From assembly GCF_918797505.1 (NCBI RefSeq), contig NC_092793.1, positions 69,311,660 to 69,375,659 of the forward strand: a DNA stretch of 64,000 nt, in the 5' to 3' direction. The stretch is from Bemisia tabaci. Its lineage: Eukaryota > Arthropoda > Insecta > Hemiptera > Aleyrodidae. The notes beneath the pieces were generated by a model, which was not told where the DNA came from, did not search any database, and worked only from the letters and a program-made list of their open reading frames with translations. The position numbers were made by a program, and so were the translations under genes. Below are positions 24,501-36,700 of the stretch, piece after piece. Numbering within the stretch: the first letter of the stretch is position 1; every line of letters begins with the position of its first letter.

Positions 24501-27500
24501 GAAAAGAGCAAATATGAAGGTTGAAGTCTCAGCATCCATGTACTTATTTTAGATCAGGACTAAGCTGATTTAAGACTTTAAACTACTGCAAATGATAAAT
24601 GTTTTGATGGACTGCTAAACAAAAAGAGAATTTAAGCATTATGATATATGTTTCCTCATTGAAATTTCATGTAGAACTAGATTTGTGCAAAAGTCAATGA
24701 ATAAATAAAAAATAATGGCAATCTCATTTCGATGAACTGAATTCGCTCTCATCAATCGATTTTTAGCGGATCCACAAAATCAAGATTCTCCTGTAATAAG
24801 GTTTTTATGGAGAACTACTTCCCAACTAGCCTGCTTTGTTTACACAACTTCAAATGGGAAGATAATCAATTAGTCTAATCTAGAAAAAATGTCAGGCAAT
24901 CTTTTAAGATGCATGTACTTTGAGAGAGAACTGATCCTGGGTACATCAAAACAATCCCAGGAATTAGAATCAAGAAAATTAAAAAAAGAAGATAAAAATT
25001 GAAAACAAAGTTCAAAGCTTGGTGGAAAATCAAATGACTCACATCATTGCGAACCGTATAGGGCGCTAAATTCTCTGATTTGCTCCCTAACTGGCATGCC
25101 AACTCATCAAACATTTTCTCATCTGTTTCTTCCGATGAGGAATTACTTGATCCGGGTTCACCATCAGCAACTGCTTCCATTTCATTCTGTGGGGGAAAAA
25201 AAATCAAAATTAAATCATCTTTCAACGAAAATATTAGGTTACAACAGAGATCATCGTGATCAAGTTATAGGTTATTTTTCCATCCAATACACATGGGCAC
25301 CCCAAAATTGTCGGGAAAAAAACACTCTGACTGACAATGCATGCGAAATATACAGAAATCAATGAGGCCCTATCAAAGTGACCTGATGGGGGATTAAGAC
25401 CTCCCCCCTCTTCACTCCCTCTTGCCAACCTGGTTTAAATACAACAAATCCTTGCTGTCTAATTTTGATAGATTTCTCGAAACTGGGTGTTTATTTTTTA
25501 GCTTGTCATCTGATCAGAGCATTTAGCAAATACTCAGCAGCATGCTCTACAGAATCACTTAACAATTAACTAAGCTCCTTGACGATGACAGAGGAAAAAG
25601 CCCATTTCTGTCAATTCAAGTAAATCATTAATTAATTATGTTCTCATTACTTCAACTCGGATCTCTCTGCGATAACTGTGGTTGGAATTTGTGTTGCTGC
25701 GGGAGACATATATTGTTGGGTTCAGAAGATTGGGCACCATCTGTCCAAGACCATTTTCTTGAAATTTCAAGCTTTTCTCCTGAAACACAAAATTCAACAC
25801 ATAAATTTACTTATCACCGAAAGAGATTGATGTGGCAAAAATGAAAAATCCCCCGTAGTTTGTCATGAACAACCTCTGCTTTAATGAATATTTAAAATCA
25901 AAGTTGCTTCAAGGAAAGCTTTCAAAAAATAGTCCACAAGACCAATTTTTGGCATGTTGGTTAAAATTTTTATAAAAATAATAAGATTCGAACTAATTTT
26001 TAAACTTTAAAACTTTTCCTCTTAGAATCATTAAAGTCTTGTTTAGCTTCTAGATATGCCATCCAATTCTCATCTCTTATCACCCAAAAACTTAAATTTA
26101 CTATGCTTGAAATTTTTCATTATGAAAAAATTAATAATTTCCAAAACTAAGACTTTATCTGCAAATGTAATTCTTGATATGGATTCTGAGTCAGGTAAAT
26201 TCATAAGACGTGTTAATAAGCGACTTGAAGATTGATGGATATATTCACTTAACAATGAAAAAGTGCTTTGCTTTCTTTTGAAATTTGGAATGCAAAAGAA
26301 AACAAACACTTACAAGCATGATGTACTCTCCTTGCATCACATGTTTCAAAATAGTAAGTACTGAATCGGTTGCTCTTAGAGAAACAAGACATTTCTGCTC
26401 AACCGTATCTAAGAAATGTTCCACAGCAATGAAAGCGATCTAAAACAGAAAAAAAGTGAAATTAGAAAGGAGACAAAGATGTGTTAGAGTAAATTGGCAA
26501 AATATTATTTTTATATTATTAGCAGATTAAACAGCCAGGTAAAAAAGATTGTGTTAAAATTTCAGTTCCGAGAAACCTGACAAATGCTACAAGCAAATAG
26601 TCATCAGGACTAAGCCAATGCAGCAAATAGAGGCAATGGCCAGGCATATTATTTAATATAAATAAAAGTAATTTCACGTGAGATTTCTGGATTTAAACCA
26701 ACCTCTGGTCTGGTATTGAGCTTGAGATCGACTTGAAGGTTAAATTAATTCGTATGAGTATATCTGAACTACAGGCTGCTAATTGAGCTACTAAGCCACA
26801 GCAAATCTTGGGGCATCTAAAAATTCTGGAGCAACATTGAAGTGACTTCAAAGCTGCATACAAATCAAACTATAGCAAATTCAACCACTTTCAAAATAAC
26901 TGGCCAAGAACTTTGTAGAGAACAGAACAAGTATAAAATAATTGTACCCAGTGCATCTGTTGCAGGTACAGATTAGCATCAAAATTTCTTCCATCTCCCG
27001 GTGGCATAACCTTTGGCAGCATATGGTTTGATTCAAGAACAGTACGCGGATTCACCATCTTCTCTAACAGTGAGAACCATGCTTCAATAAACTGAATAGT
27101 CCCCTGGGGTCTATCGTTTAAATCGAGAGTCCTTTTCTTGTCTGGCGGCGAGGCTTCAACTTTGCCATGGAGAGCAAAAATGAATGACCTGTAAAAATCA
27201 AATGGATACATTGATAGTGGTCACATTAACTTCATATTGGCAACACATACCTGCTCCACACATTGTATCATCATTGAATACTCGTGAATATTACTCATCG
27301 ATTAAGGTGTAGCAGAAAAAACTTTGAGTATTGTTTAATGTTTATTAGCCACTTTAAATTTCTAAAATAAGACGAGGAGCTTCAATTCTCACGGCTGTTT
27401 TCTCAACATCATTAAGAGGTACTTTCATCAGGTTTAAAATCCTACGATTTATTGCCAATAATGGCTCAACTGAGACCACAAAATTTTTTAAAAAAAAAAA

Positions 27501-27675
27501 AAATTATTTGATACTACTGACAGCTTTAAATAAAATAAATCAATCAACAATTAAGAGATGATATTCAAAGAAAATTAAATATTTTTACCATTGGCCGTAT
27601 TTATGCTGAAAGAATTTATATAAAAATTAATTAAATCAAAAGGAACTGTGTGTATAACATTTGCCTGTGCCATAG

Positions 27676-27706
<31 letters not shown>

Positions 27707-30700
27707 TACTTTATTCATTTTCACATTGTTCCTTTAAGCATTAATACATTCTATTTCCTGTTAAAAATATTATAATTTAAATAGTATCAAAGATTCATGG
27801 AAAAACAAACATTGAAATATTGGATACATACCTAACAAAACTTTTAATACCCTTGGCGCTGTAAATGAACTTTTGAAGCATTAAATGGTACGGTAACTTC
27901 TTTTCATCAAATAATAACGGAGATGTGAAACCAACGAAACACAAGAGGTATGTCATCCTGAAAAATGGAAGAGAAAACCATTAAAGTCAACACGAAGTGA
28001 CGCAGTTAGAAACGAAACATACCAAAATCTAGAGAGGAAAAAATCAAAATGTTAAACTGCATAGGAACGAAAAGAATTCTCTATTCAAGAACAATTCACA
28101 GGGGGTGTGAATGGTGTATAGACAATTCACAGGGGTGTGAATGGTGTATAAACAATTCACAGGGAGTGTGAATGGTGTAGAAACAATTCACAGGGGGTGT
28201 AAATGGTGTATAATTTTTGGTTTTCATAATTTCATAAAAAAAAAATTCACTTACACATAACTACTGGGTGGTTTAGAGGATATTCTACTGTAGTTCAATC
28301 CTTGCGCCAACAAGTTTGCCAACACATTTGAAACTGCTTCCGCTGCTGGAGTTGGACAAACAGGAGTGTTCGTCAAGTGGTTTCCTCGGCGAGTTCGAGC
28401 TGGGAATCCAACACAGAGCTTGGTCAGCAAACCAAAAAGTTCTGCTAGCGCTCTTCCTAACCTCGAGGAAGCCGCTACCAAAGGTTTGATGTACTTCAAC
28501 TGGATTGCGGGAGGAATCAAGTAAGCTACATCTGGTTTGTCAGGTTTAGTGACTTCAGCTGAGTCACTCGAAGAGTCGTCGCACGGTTCGTTCTTCTTGG
28601 ACTTTTTTCGGGAATAATCTCGAATTTCTTTTTTCTTGCCTAGTTTTATGTCATCATCTGAATTGTCAGAGTAGTACATGATAAACTGAGCAGCATTTAG
28701 GCTTTTTGCGCTTGTTCCACTGCTGCTTCCAGCTACATCTTTTGAAACACCTTGGTCATGTTCAACCTGCATGAAACAAAGAATGAAGAAATCAGAGAAG
28801 GCTGATGAGGCACTACATATTTTTTACTCATGGTATTGCTCAATTGATGGATATCCATAACTGTTTGAAGACAAATCTGATTAAAAGATGGGAGATCCTT
28901 CAGTGCCTTGAAGAAGGTAAGATTTACTAGCAAAATCAGCTTTTAACTGAAGGGACCCTTTCACTCTTTTTGTGCTAACGGTTTAGAATGAGTCAGTTAA
29001 GTTATTTTTTTTTATTGTGCCATTCGAAAGTAGTAAGTGACCGAAGCTTACAGTTTTTTTCTTAATTTTTTTTGATGACTGCAAACGGGAGAAAAGTTTA
29101 TTTGAAAGTGCCAAAAATTAGGGTGGCCTAAAACGGCGTTTGAACCGCGCGCTCGTAGGTTTCGCATGCACACATCACGATCAATATGGCGGCGGAATGC
29201 GTTGTGGAAGAATACGCGGCGGCGTCGCGTTGGCGGTATGTTTTTGTTGGTCAATTGGAGGTTATGTAGGTTACTTTGTTTAAGATTCATATCCATTGTT
29301 CTTAATTCTCTAAGCTTTACAATCAGAATGCGATACAGATGTATGTAGGATATGAAACATTCACACAAAACTTACTTAACCTCAAACAAGTAATCGTGAT
29401 GTCAACAACAACGGTGTGGCGGTAGTAAGCAGGTTGGCTTCGACGCCGCCATCTTCCCGTCTAGGACACGGAGATGCATAGGTTCATGGCGGTCGGTTCA
29501 AACACGTTTTCGAGGACCCCTAAAAAGGAAGCATTATATCTCCACAGAGACAATTTTTCATGAAATTTTAACATGCGCATCGTTCTTCTCGTACCGAAAA
29601 CTGTAAGATTCGACTATTTGCAGGCAAATCCCTCCCGACCTTAACTGACTCATTATACTTATAAAAAGAGCATTTTGGGTCACACAGGAAATGAATAGAG
29701 ACATCAGTTCTAGCCAAGAACTGATGGCCCTAGACTGGCTCACTACAACACTTGTTTCATTGAATCCCGAAGCTACTTTGTTATGAGCAGAAGTATTCAA
29801 ACCAGCCTGAAAAATGATCATTCTACGTCGATATACCGAATAATATGGCAACTAAATTGATCTATAATTATAACTAGGAAAAAAGGAAACTTACCATTCG
29901 CATTTCTGGAGGTACCAATTTATTAATGTCTTCAAGACAAAATTCAAATTTTTCACTTGAGTCAGCAGCTGGCATTTCTTCTTTACACAGAGCCAAGAGG
30001 ACATTGCTCTCCCATACCAGGGCAGTATAAAGTTCCGTCAAGTTCTTGAGGATTTCAATACCCATTTGGGAACCCCAAGTCTGCATTGTTATAGTACGGA
30101 TGTCCAGCTGAAATTGAAACACGAGAAATTTTTAGATTAATCATAGCAAGAAAAACATGATATATTCTTAATTAAAATGAAATACTTCAAGCTTCTTTCA
30201 GGGTGGTTGGGGGGGGGGGGGGAGGCGTTTAATGAAATAAAACTCATCAGTAGGCCATGAGGTACAAAATCAAATTATTTTCAGATCAGGATTCTCTTTA
30301 GAGATTAAGAGGATTTTCTTTGAAAGAAAGAATGAGTTTCAGCATGTAAAAGGACAGAGGATGAGAGGCTGGATGACTACAAGAAAAAAGAATCGTTGGA
30401 CGACCATGAGTGGATGCCTGGACAACTGCTGAAAAGATGGGAATAGAACTCTGAAAGCAAATAAAGGTGATTGAACAATTTTCTCCTGATACTTTCATCA
30501 TTTTCCCTGATATTTCTACGTTTCCAGGACTTTATAAAATTCCCTGACATACCCTAAATTTCCTGGTTTTCCCTGACCGTGGCAATCCTGAGAATTCTGT
30601 TCACAATTCTCTGGCATTAACCAATGCTTTATTCACCTATTAGAGAAGGAAAGAGAATGAGAAAACAAAAAACAGCCTCGTATTGCCCGAGCTAAATATA

Positions 30701-33700
30701 CCAAGATATACTGACATGGATTTTTGGTTGCTTTCAACATCTATAACATACTTTCATGAATCAGTTCAATTGAAGCAATTTAGTGTAAAATTCGGTAAAA
30801 TTACTCCTTCTGAGTTTCCACTTTAATTTTTGGCTGCATACTGACAAACACTGAATGGCTGAAACAGAGATGATCCGAAAAGTAAATTTGGAATAATGAG
30901 AGACATGAAAATACAAACCTGTCCTGTTTTGCACACGTAAATTAAGAGAGTGATGTATCCATGAACAGCTGACATATGGTGCAAGAGAGGTGTAGCAGTG
31001 GCATCTGTGAATGCTGTTTCAAAATTTGGAACATTGGCTAGTTCATGCAGGAGAATGGACGTGTTGAATGAAGACTGATACAAAGGTTCTAAGGCTTCCA
31101 GAACTATTTTAAGCTGTGACAAGCTTTTGTTTAAAACATCATTGTCATGGGCGAGATTCTAAAACAAAAACAGCAACATTGAATGAATTAAATTATGTGA
31201 AAATGTCGCCCTACACCCACCTATTATATCGGGTGAACCACTTTATGAGGTAAAAATTCAAGCATTCTGATTTAAGTTTCCCCTTCAAAAGTAGAGCACA
31301 ATCTGAACAATGAATACTACTGAAATTAACTCCCAACCATGATATCGAAGTTTTGATTTACCACTGGTCACAAAAAATTTTAATTTCTCCCTTACATGAA
31401 AAACAAGAATATACTTGAATCAAACCTCGTACCACATTGGATTTGGCAGGCTACCTGGCTTCTTGACTATACAGGAGTATTACTTCCCTACCTGTTTTTC
31501 TAAGTGTCAACAACTTACAATACCTGAACAGAAGCGCCAATATTGAGATTGTCATATTTTGATACTGTAGAGACTGTCACAGTTGCGTTTAGTGTGCCAT
31601 TTAACTCGAGAAGATAATGGTTTTTTCTTGAGTCGGAAGTTTGAATTTAGGCATAACGAATGTTAATATTCAAGTCAGAAAATAATTTTGATAATTTTTG
31701 TAGTTCAAATCGTGTTTTACTAGAAATCTTGATGAGTAAACAAAAATTAGAATGCTTAAATTTGCACCTAATCTAGCAAGTAGAAATTAATTGTTGGTAT
31801 GTACAGTCGAAACCATTTGTGACAAACTTGCTTAAAAAACTGACTTGGAGCCCTCGAAAGTTCTCATAAGCTCTCCATGTAGCCCATGTTAAAGGAAGTA
31901 TTGCAACAAGCTATGCCAACTTTATGAAGTACATGTACTTTCAGATGAGAATGCACAACATTTACCAGAGTTAATGGGACTCTATGAAAACTAAGATAAT
32001 ACTGTAGCTTTTAGTATATGAGGACTTATATGTAACAATAGCGGTCGCTGACATCCGCCATTTTTGGAGAAAACGCTTTTTTGAATTCTGGAACCCTCAA
32101 GAATGCCTGTGCAAAGTTTAGACTTTCAGCGCAATTTTTCGGCGAGATATGAACTGAAAACCATGTTATTTGTAAAAACTGCAGATATGAGAATCCACTG
32201 TTCTCCCCAGCCAGCAAAGCAGGACACCGTGGAGATTCGAATGCACTTGCGATAACTGCCCGCATACCTGCCATGGGCTGCAGCTGACACTCAAATGATA
32301 CAAATCGGGACTGTCTCTCCAGAATTGCTCATTTTTTTCTGATTAGATAATTTGTTCCTTATTCTTGTTGTAGGAATTACAAACGGTTTAGTTTTTTGTT
32401 CAATTTTATCAAATGACTCATCACTGACTTACTTTGGGTTCATTTCAACCGTTTCACCAGCCTCACCCTTTCTGAAGACTTTGCTTCATTCATAAAAAAA
32501 TGTTTTCAGTAAAAATAGTGGACGTCACATTTTTATCAAATCGCTGTTACTCCTTCAATTTTTTACTCACATTAATCGTATGTAAAGAGTCAATAGCCCT
32601 CCTGCCAAAGTTTTGAAACTTGCTGTTTCCGGTTTCCTCCGTCAATAGCGCGCAGGCGGAGGAACCCAAAAACACAAGTCTGGCCTTCCGCCATTCTCGT
32701 TTTTTAGATTCTTGGAAACGGCGTCTCGTGATGTAAGTTCTTTTTGAAATCAGCCCTTCGGGGCTGAATTATCGTTCTATCCCTAGTTTTAGTGTGCAGT
32801 GATTGTGTGCGGTCTCGCGTAGAGGTTGGGCTGTTGAGTTGGGTTCCTTCCAACTCCGTTTGTTCTTTTTTTCGCTGTTCCATTCTTCATCCCTCCGGGA
32901 CTCCGGTCCCATGAGGCAGTTTTCCCCCTGGCGGAAAAAGTCGACCTTTGCACGTAAAACGTGTGTTTTTTACAGGAAGAGTTGCTCTTCATGAAAATCT
33001 TTAGAAGAATGCTCACAGTTCTACGGGCAGCAAAGTTCAAAGCTTTGAAAACTTCAAACGCGATTTTCTCATAATGTAAAAACTCGACATCCGCTTTTGT
33101 TACATATGTATGAATAAAATGTGTAATGAAAGTCTATATTTTGGTCTACATTTTTTTTGACTTCTAAATAGAGTCCCTTTACACCCAGAGTTAAGACATC
33201 TCGATTATCAGCTGGCCTGGGCTGGCCATGGTGTCACAAAAATGTGCCCCTAAACGAACGATATGGAGGGATAAAGATGAGGAATCCTGCGATGTCTGTC
33301 ATCCAAAAACGACACCATCAACAAAACCGATCAAGACCCAACCAAAGAAATTGCAATAAAATAAAATGGGATTGATTTGTGAATAATTTCTTAATTTATT
33401 TTCATTTTGGTGCGATGAAAGTTCCAATTTACTCTAGATAAATTACAATTGGGTTATATTTTCATTATTTTTGTTCACATTCGAGCCTCCGCCATCTTGG
33501 TGCACTTTTTTGTGACTCCATGAGCGAGAACCAATTAGAATTGGATTTTTTTTAGGCCACTTTCAGTTGTCTCTGAGCCCGACCGGAATTGAGATGTCGT
33601 AACTCTGGGGATAAAGGGACTCTACTTCTCAACGATGAAGTAAGGTAAAAAAATAATTATAAAAACCACAAATATTTTATTTTGTAGAAAATTACTTACC

Positions 33701-36700
33701 AAAATGGATTTACAGACTGTCGCCACAGACTGAGCTGCTGAAGTGATAGGATAATCCAAAGGCAAATTGGGCATCCTGAGCAAATTTAAAAGTGGTACCA
33801 GCCCACCTTGTGTCACAAATTGCCGACAATGATCTTCTGTTGAATTGTTACTGAGAATTGCGTCCACAAATTTGGTCTGTAAGGTAAATGGCAAAAAATG
33901 ATCAATAAAGTAAAAGGAGTATACATTTAAAACTTTTTAAGAATGTACAGCCTTCATTTTCCTAAAGCACAATACATTCAACCTGCCCTGCACAACACCC
34001 AAATGTAATTAGGCAGTCCAAGATGGACTTGACTTGGAGATTAATGATAGCAAGAAAGATTTACCTTTTTTTTGAGCCAAAAGAGAGAGAAAAAAAAACA
34101 ATAATTCAAAAATACATTGATGCACACTATGCTTCTTGCTGACTTACTCAAGTATCTTGTGGGAGTTTTCTTTTCAAATGTTTTGTCGGGGCAAGAGTGA
34201 AATAGACGGTTCCATAAAATTTCTTCTCACTAGTATAAAAATGTTTGATAGAGGCAGAATAACATACCACATTGAGAATATAGTCGATCAGTGGAATAGG
34301 ATATTTTTCTTGAGTTTCATCGGTGCAATCATTTTGGGAGCTCGACTGCTGAGAGGAGCTGGAGGATTCTTCCTCCTCATCGTCTTCTTCATCACTGGAA
34401 CCCACTTCATGAGTCACGATTCTTGGAAGCAGTCGTCCACTGTCTGTTTGTCCCTTTTGCGGTCGATAACAGGTAAACTTTGGATCATAGCCAAGGCCAC
34501 ACAAGTCTTCAAGCAACTAAAGAGAAAGAAAGAAAATAAATTATTTCTCTCATTAGACGTTTTTATAAAATCATTTTCTATTGTATTCTACAGGAACATT
34601 TCATTAGAAGCGTATTTTCGTTCATGATCGGTCGAACCAAAATGGGAGGATCAAGCGGTTTTGTATTTTGTTTTGATGTGATCATAATTTTTCCGAACAA
34701 CATCGGGACTCACCAGACGGATAGAAGGTGGAATTCTTGCAAACGTTGGAGCCAAAATATAATCCTACAAAAAGCAGGATTTATAAATGACCTGATGATT
34801 TTAATGACATCCAACCAGCATCAATTTCGAAAGTCCAACCTCAAATGTTTACCAACCCGATTATGATCTCCGCGCAATTATCGCAGAATTTTGGCTTGAC
34901 CGATCATCAACGAAAATACGCTTTACGGTAATAACAGCTTTATGGAAAAAATTGAAACAATATTGAGATGTCTAGAAACATAAAGTCTACATACAACAAA
35001 AACAACAGTAGAGGGTAACAATATTTTTATACAGATACAGATCACCATTGTGTATCACATGTTTTTGTCTCCTCAAGCAGAGTTTTCTTTCTTCATGTTC
35101 TTGATCTTCTTTGGATTTTGTTTCCAAGTAGCTAAAACCCATAATATCCTATTGATGAATCCTGCAATATGACATGATTCGTTTTCTGTCCCTAAAAATT
35201 TCAGTAAAAAAAGATCTCATCACTTGTTACTAATCAACACTGAAAAAAATCAAGTTGTTGTCACTGAATGCTAAAGTAAGAAAAAGGAGGACCTTCAATT
35301 AACTAGAAATAAGATCAATGACACTAACTGTGATGGGACTTACCGTGATAATCGCCTCAAATGCAAAAGTTTTCAACGAAGGCTGATGACGCATTAGCTC
35401 ATCCATAGCATTACCAAGATTTGTAGCTGTGTCACTCATGGAATCTGCACTTCTTCTCTTTTTCATGGCAGGTAGATATTTGGGAGATATTAAAACTCTG
35501 AATATACGATCAAATGGTTTATACTTGATGAATGCATGCAGTCCTCGAATGTTCAAACTGAGAGCACTGAAAACATTTGGTAAGGAGCCGAGAACTTCTC
35601 GAGTGGCAGGCACCTAAAAATGCAAAGAAAACCCAGAATCAGTGACCAGGCATTGAAAAAATTAAAGATGAAAATACATGGAACTCTGGTCCTCACCAGT
35701 ATTGATACACATGACAATAATATTTCAGGAGGAAGTAATAAACCAAGTATACATGGCAATTGTTCATACTATCTACTAACAGGAGTTTTTGACCCTTTCG
35801 TTACCACGCCTAGGGTTTCTTGAGCTGTAGAAGGCATAAGCCGAGAACCACATCCAAGAATACTCGTTTTATGATGCTCACTTCAATTTCACACTCTAGC
35901 TTCCACGAACCCCCATGAAATTTAGCATGCAGCATGCTGCCTGTCAGTGGGAATATGACTACGACTGTATCGTATGAAAATACATAGATGCGCACTACAG
36001 ATTGCAACTTAATCACAGTATGCGATTCCTAGCCTGCCAACAGCAAGGTTAGCCAAGAGTATCTATCGATGTAAAATGATCCAGGTCCTTTCATGTGCTT
36101 CTGAGAAATAGACTCCATTGGAGAAAAATAAACTGCTGATAAGAGTAAGTTTCCCACTTAGATATTCTACATATTTAAACTTTGGCTCTGCTTCTTGGTA
36201 ATTTTTTAATTTGAATAGTCACTTGCTAGGTTTACACTAGGATGTAGGCGCCTTTTTAACACAGTATTTGTGATTCAACCCTAAATCTCAGAGGCTAACT
36301 TCTTCACACTATTATGAATATCTAGATTGCAGTCAAGAAAACTACTCACATCTTTAACTAATAGGGCATGAAAGACAAAATCTGTCAGTCCATTATCTTG
36401 GAAAGTTGAAAGAAGAGACGGTTCCTGGAAGACACAGACAGTGATGACATTTGTTGCAAGTAAAAAGAGAGACGGTCCATAGTACTCTGCATTGCTAATT
36501 ATATGTGTTAGAGAAGTAGGCAATGATCCATCCATAAAGTGCCTGACACTTTCAGAAAAAGCAGGATCTTGGAGAGCTTTTTTCAAGAAGTTGAGCATTG
36601 TTTTCAGAAGAGCTGCTCGAGGCACTAGACAAGTGCTGACTTTTTTTGAGGGATCAGTTCCTCGAAAAAACTGTAGACGATCTGAAATGACACAAAAACC

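Larger units (their letters stand above)
22697..31158 (-). other. HUWE1: HUWE1 coding exons 14-25: helical region, UBA/UIM position and WWE domain
   Basis: Exons: 14 30919..31158, 15 29895..30107, 16 28255..28766, 17 27832..27957, 18 26948..27188, 19 26314..26439, 20 25651..25779, 21 25043..25186, 22 24313..24498, 23 23775..23912, 24 23186..23410, 25 22697..22864. Exon 16 contains the conserved [15 protein letters not shown]. Exon 17 contains [19 protein letters not shown]. Exon 25 is the WWE domain ([15 protein letters not shown] to RKRYTIAF), a fold that in other proteins binds poly-ADP-ribose-type ligands. Exons 20-21 (residues about 1338-1428) replace the UBA/UIM stretch of other animal HUWE1 proteins: there is no UBA signature, and [13 protein letters not shown] is UIM-like but has Glu and Gln where the motif needs Ala and Ser. 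Exons 20 and 21 fit by splice sites and phase but are weakly conserved, so they are the least certain. Confidence 0.9.

Noticed and set aside
31966..31986. Possible single end of the GAGTCCC MITE (GAGTTAATGGGACTCTA)
   Set aside because: No matching inverted partner nearby and the inner sequence does not continue the family.
34136..34627. 163-codon plus-strand ORF
   Set aside because: It is antisense to HUWE1 exon 12 and its flanking introns; the minus strand is the conserved one.
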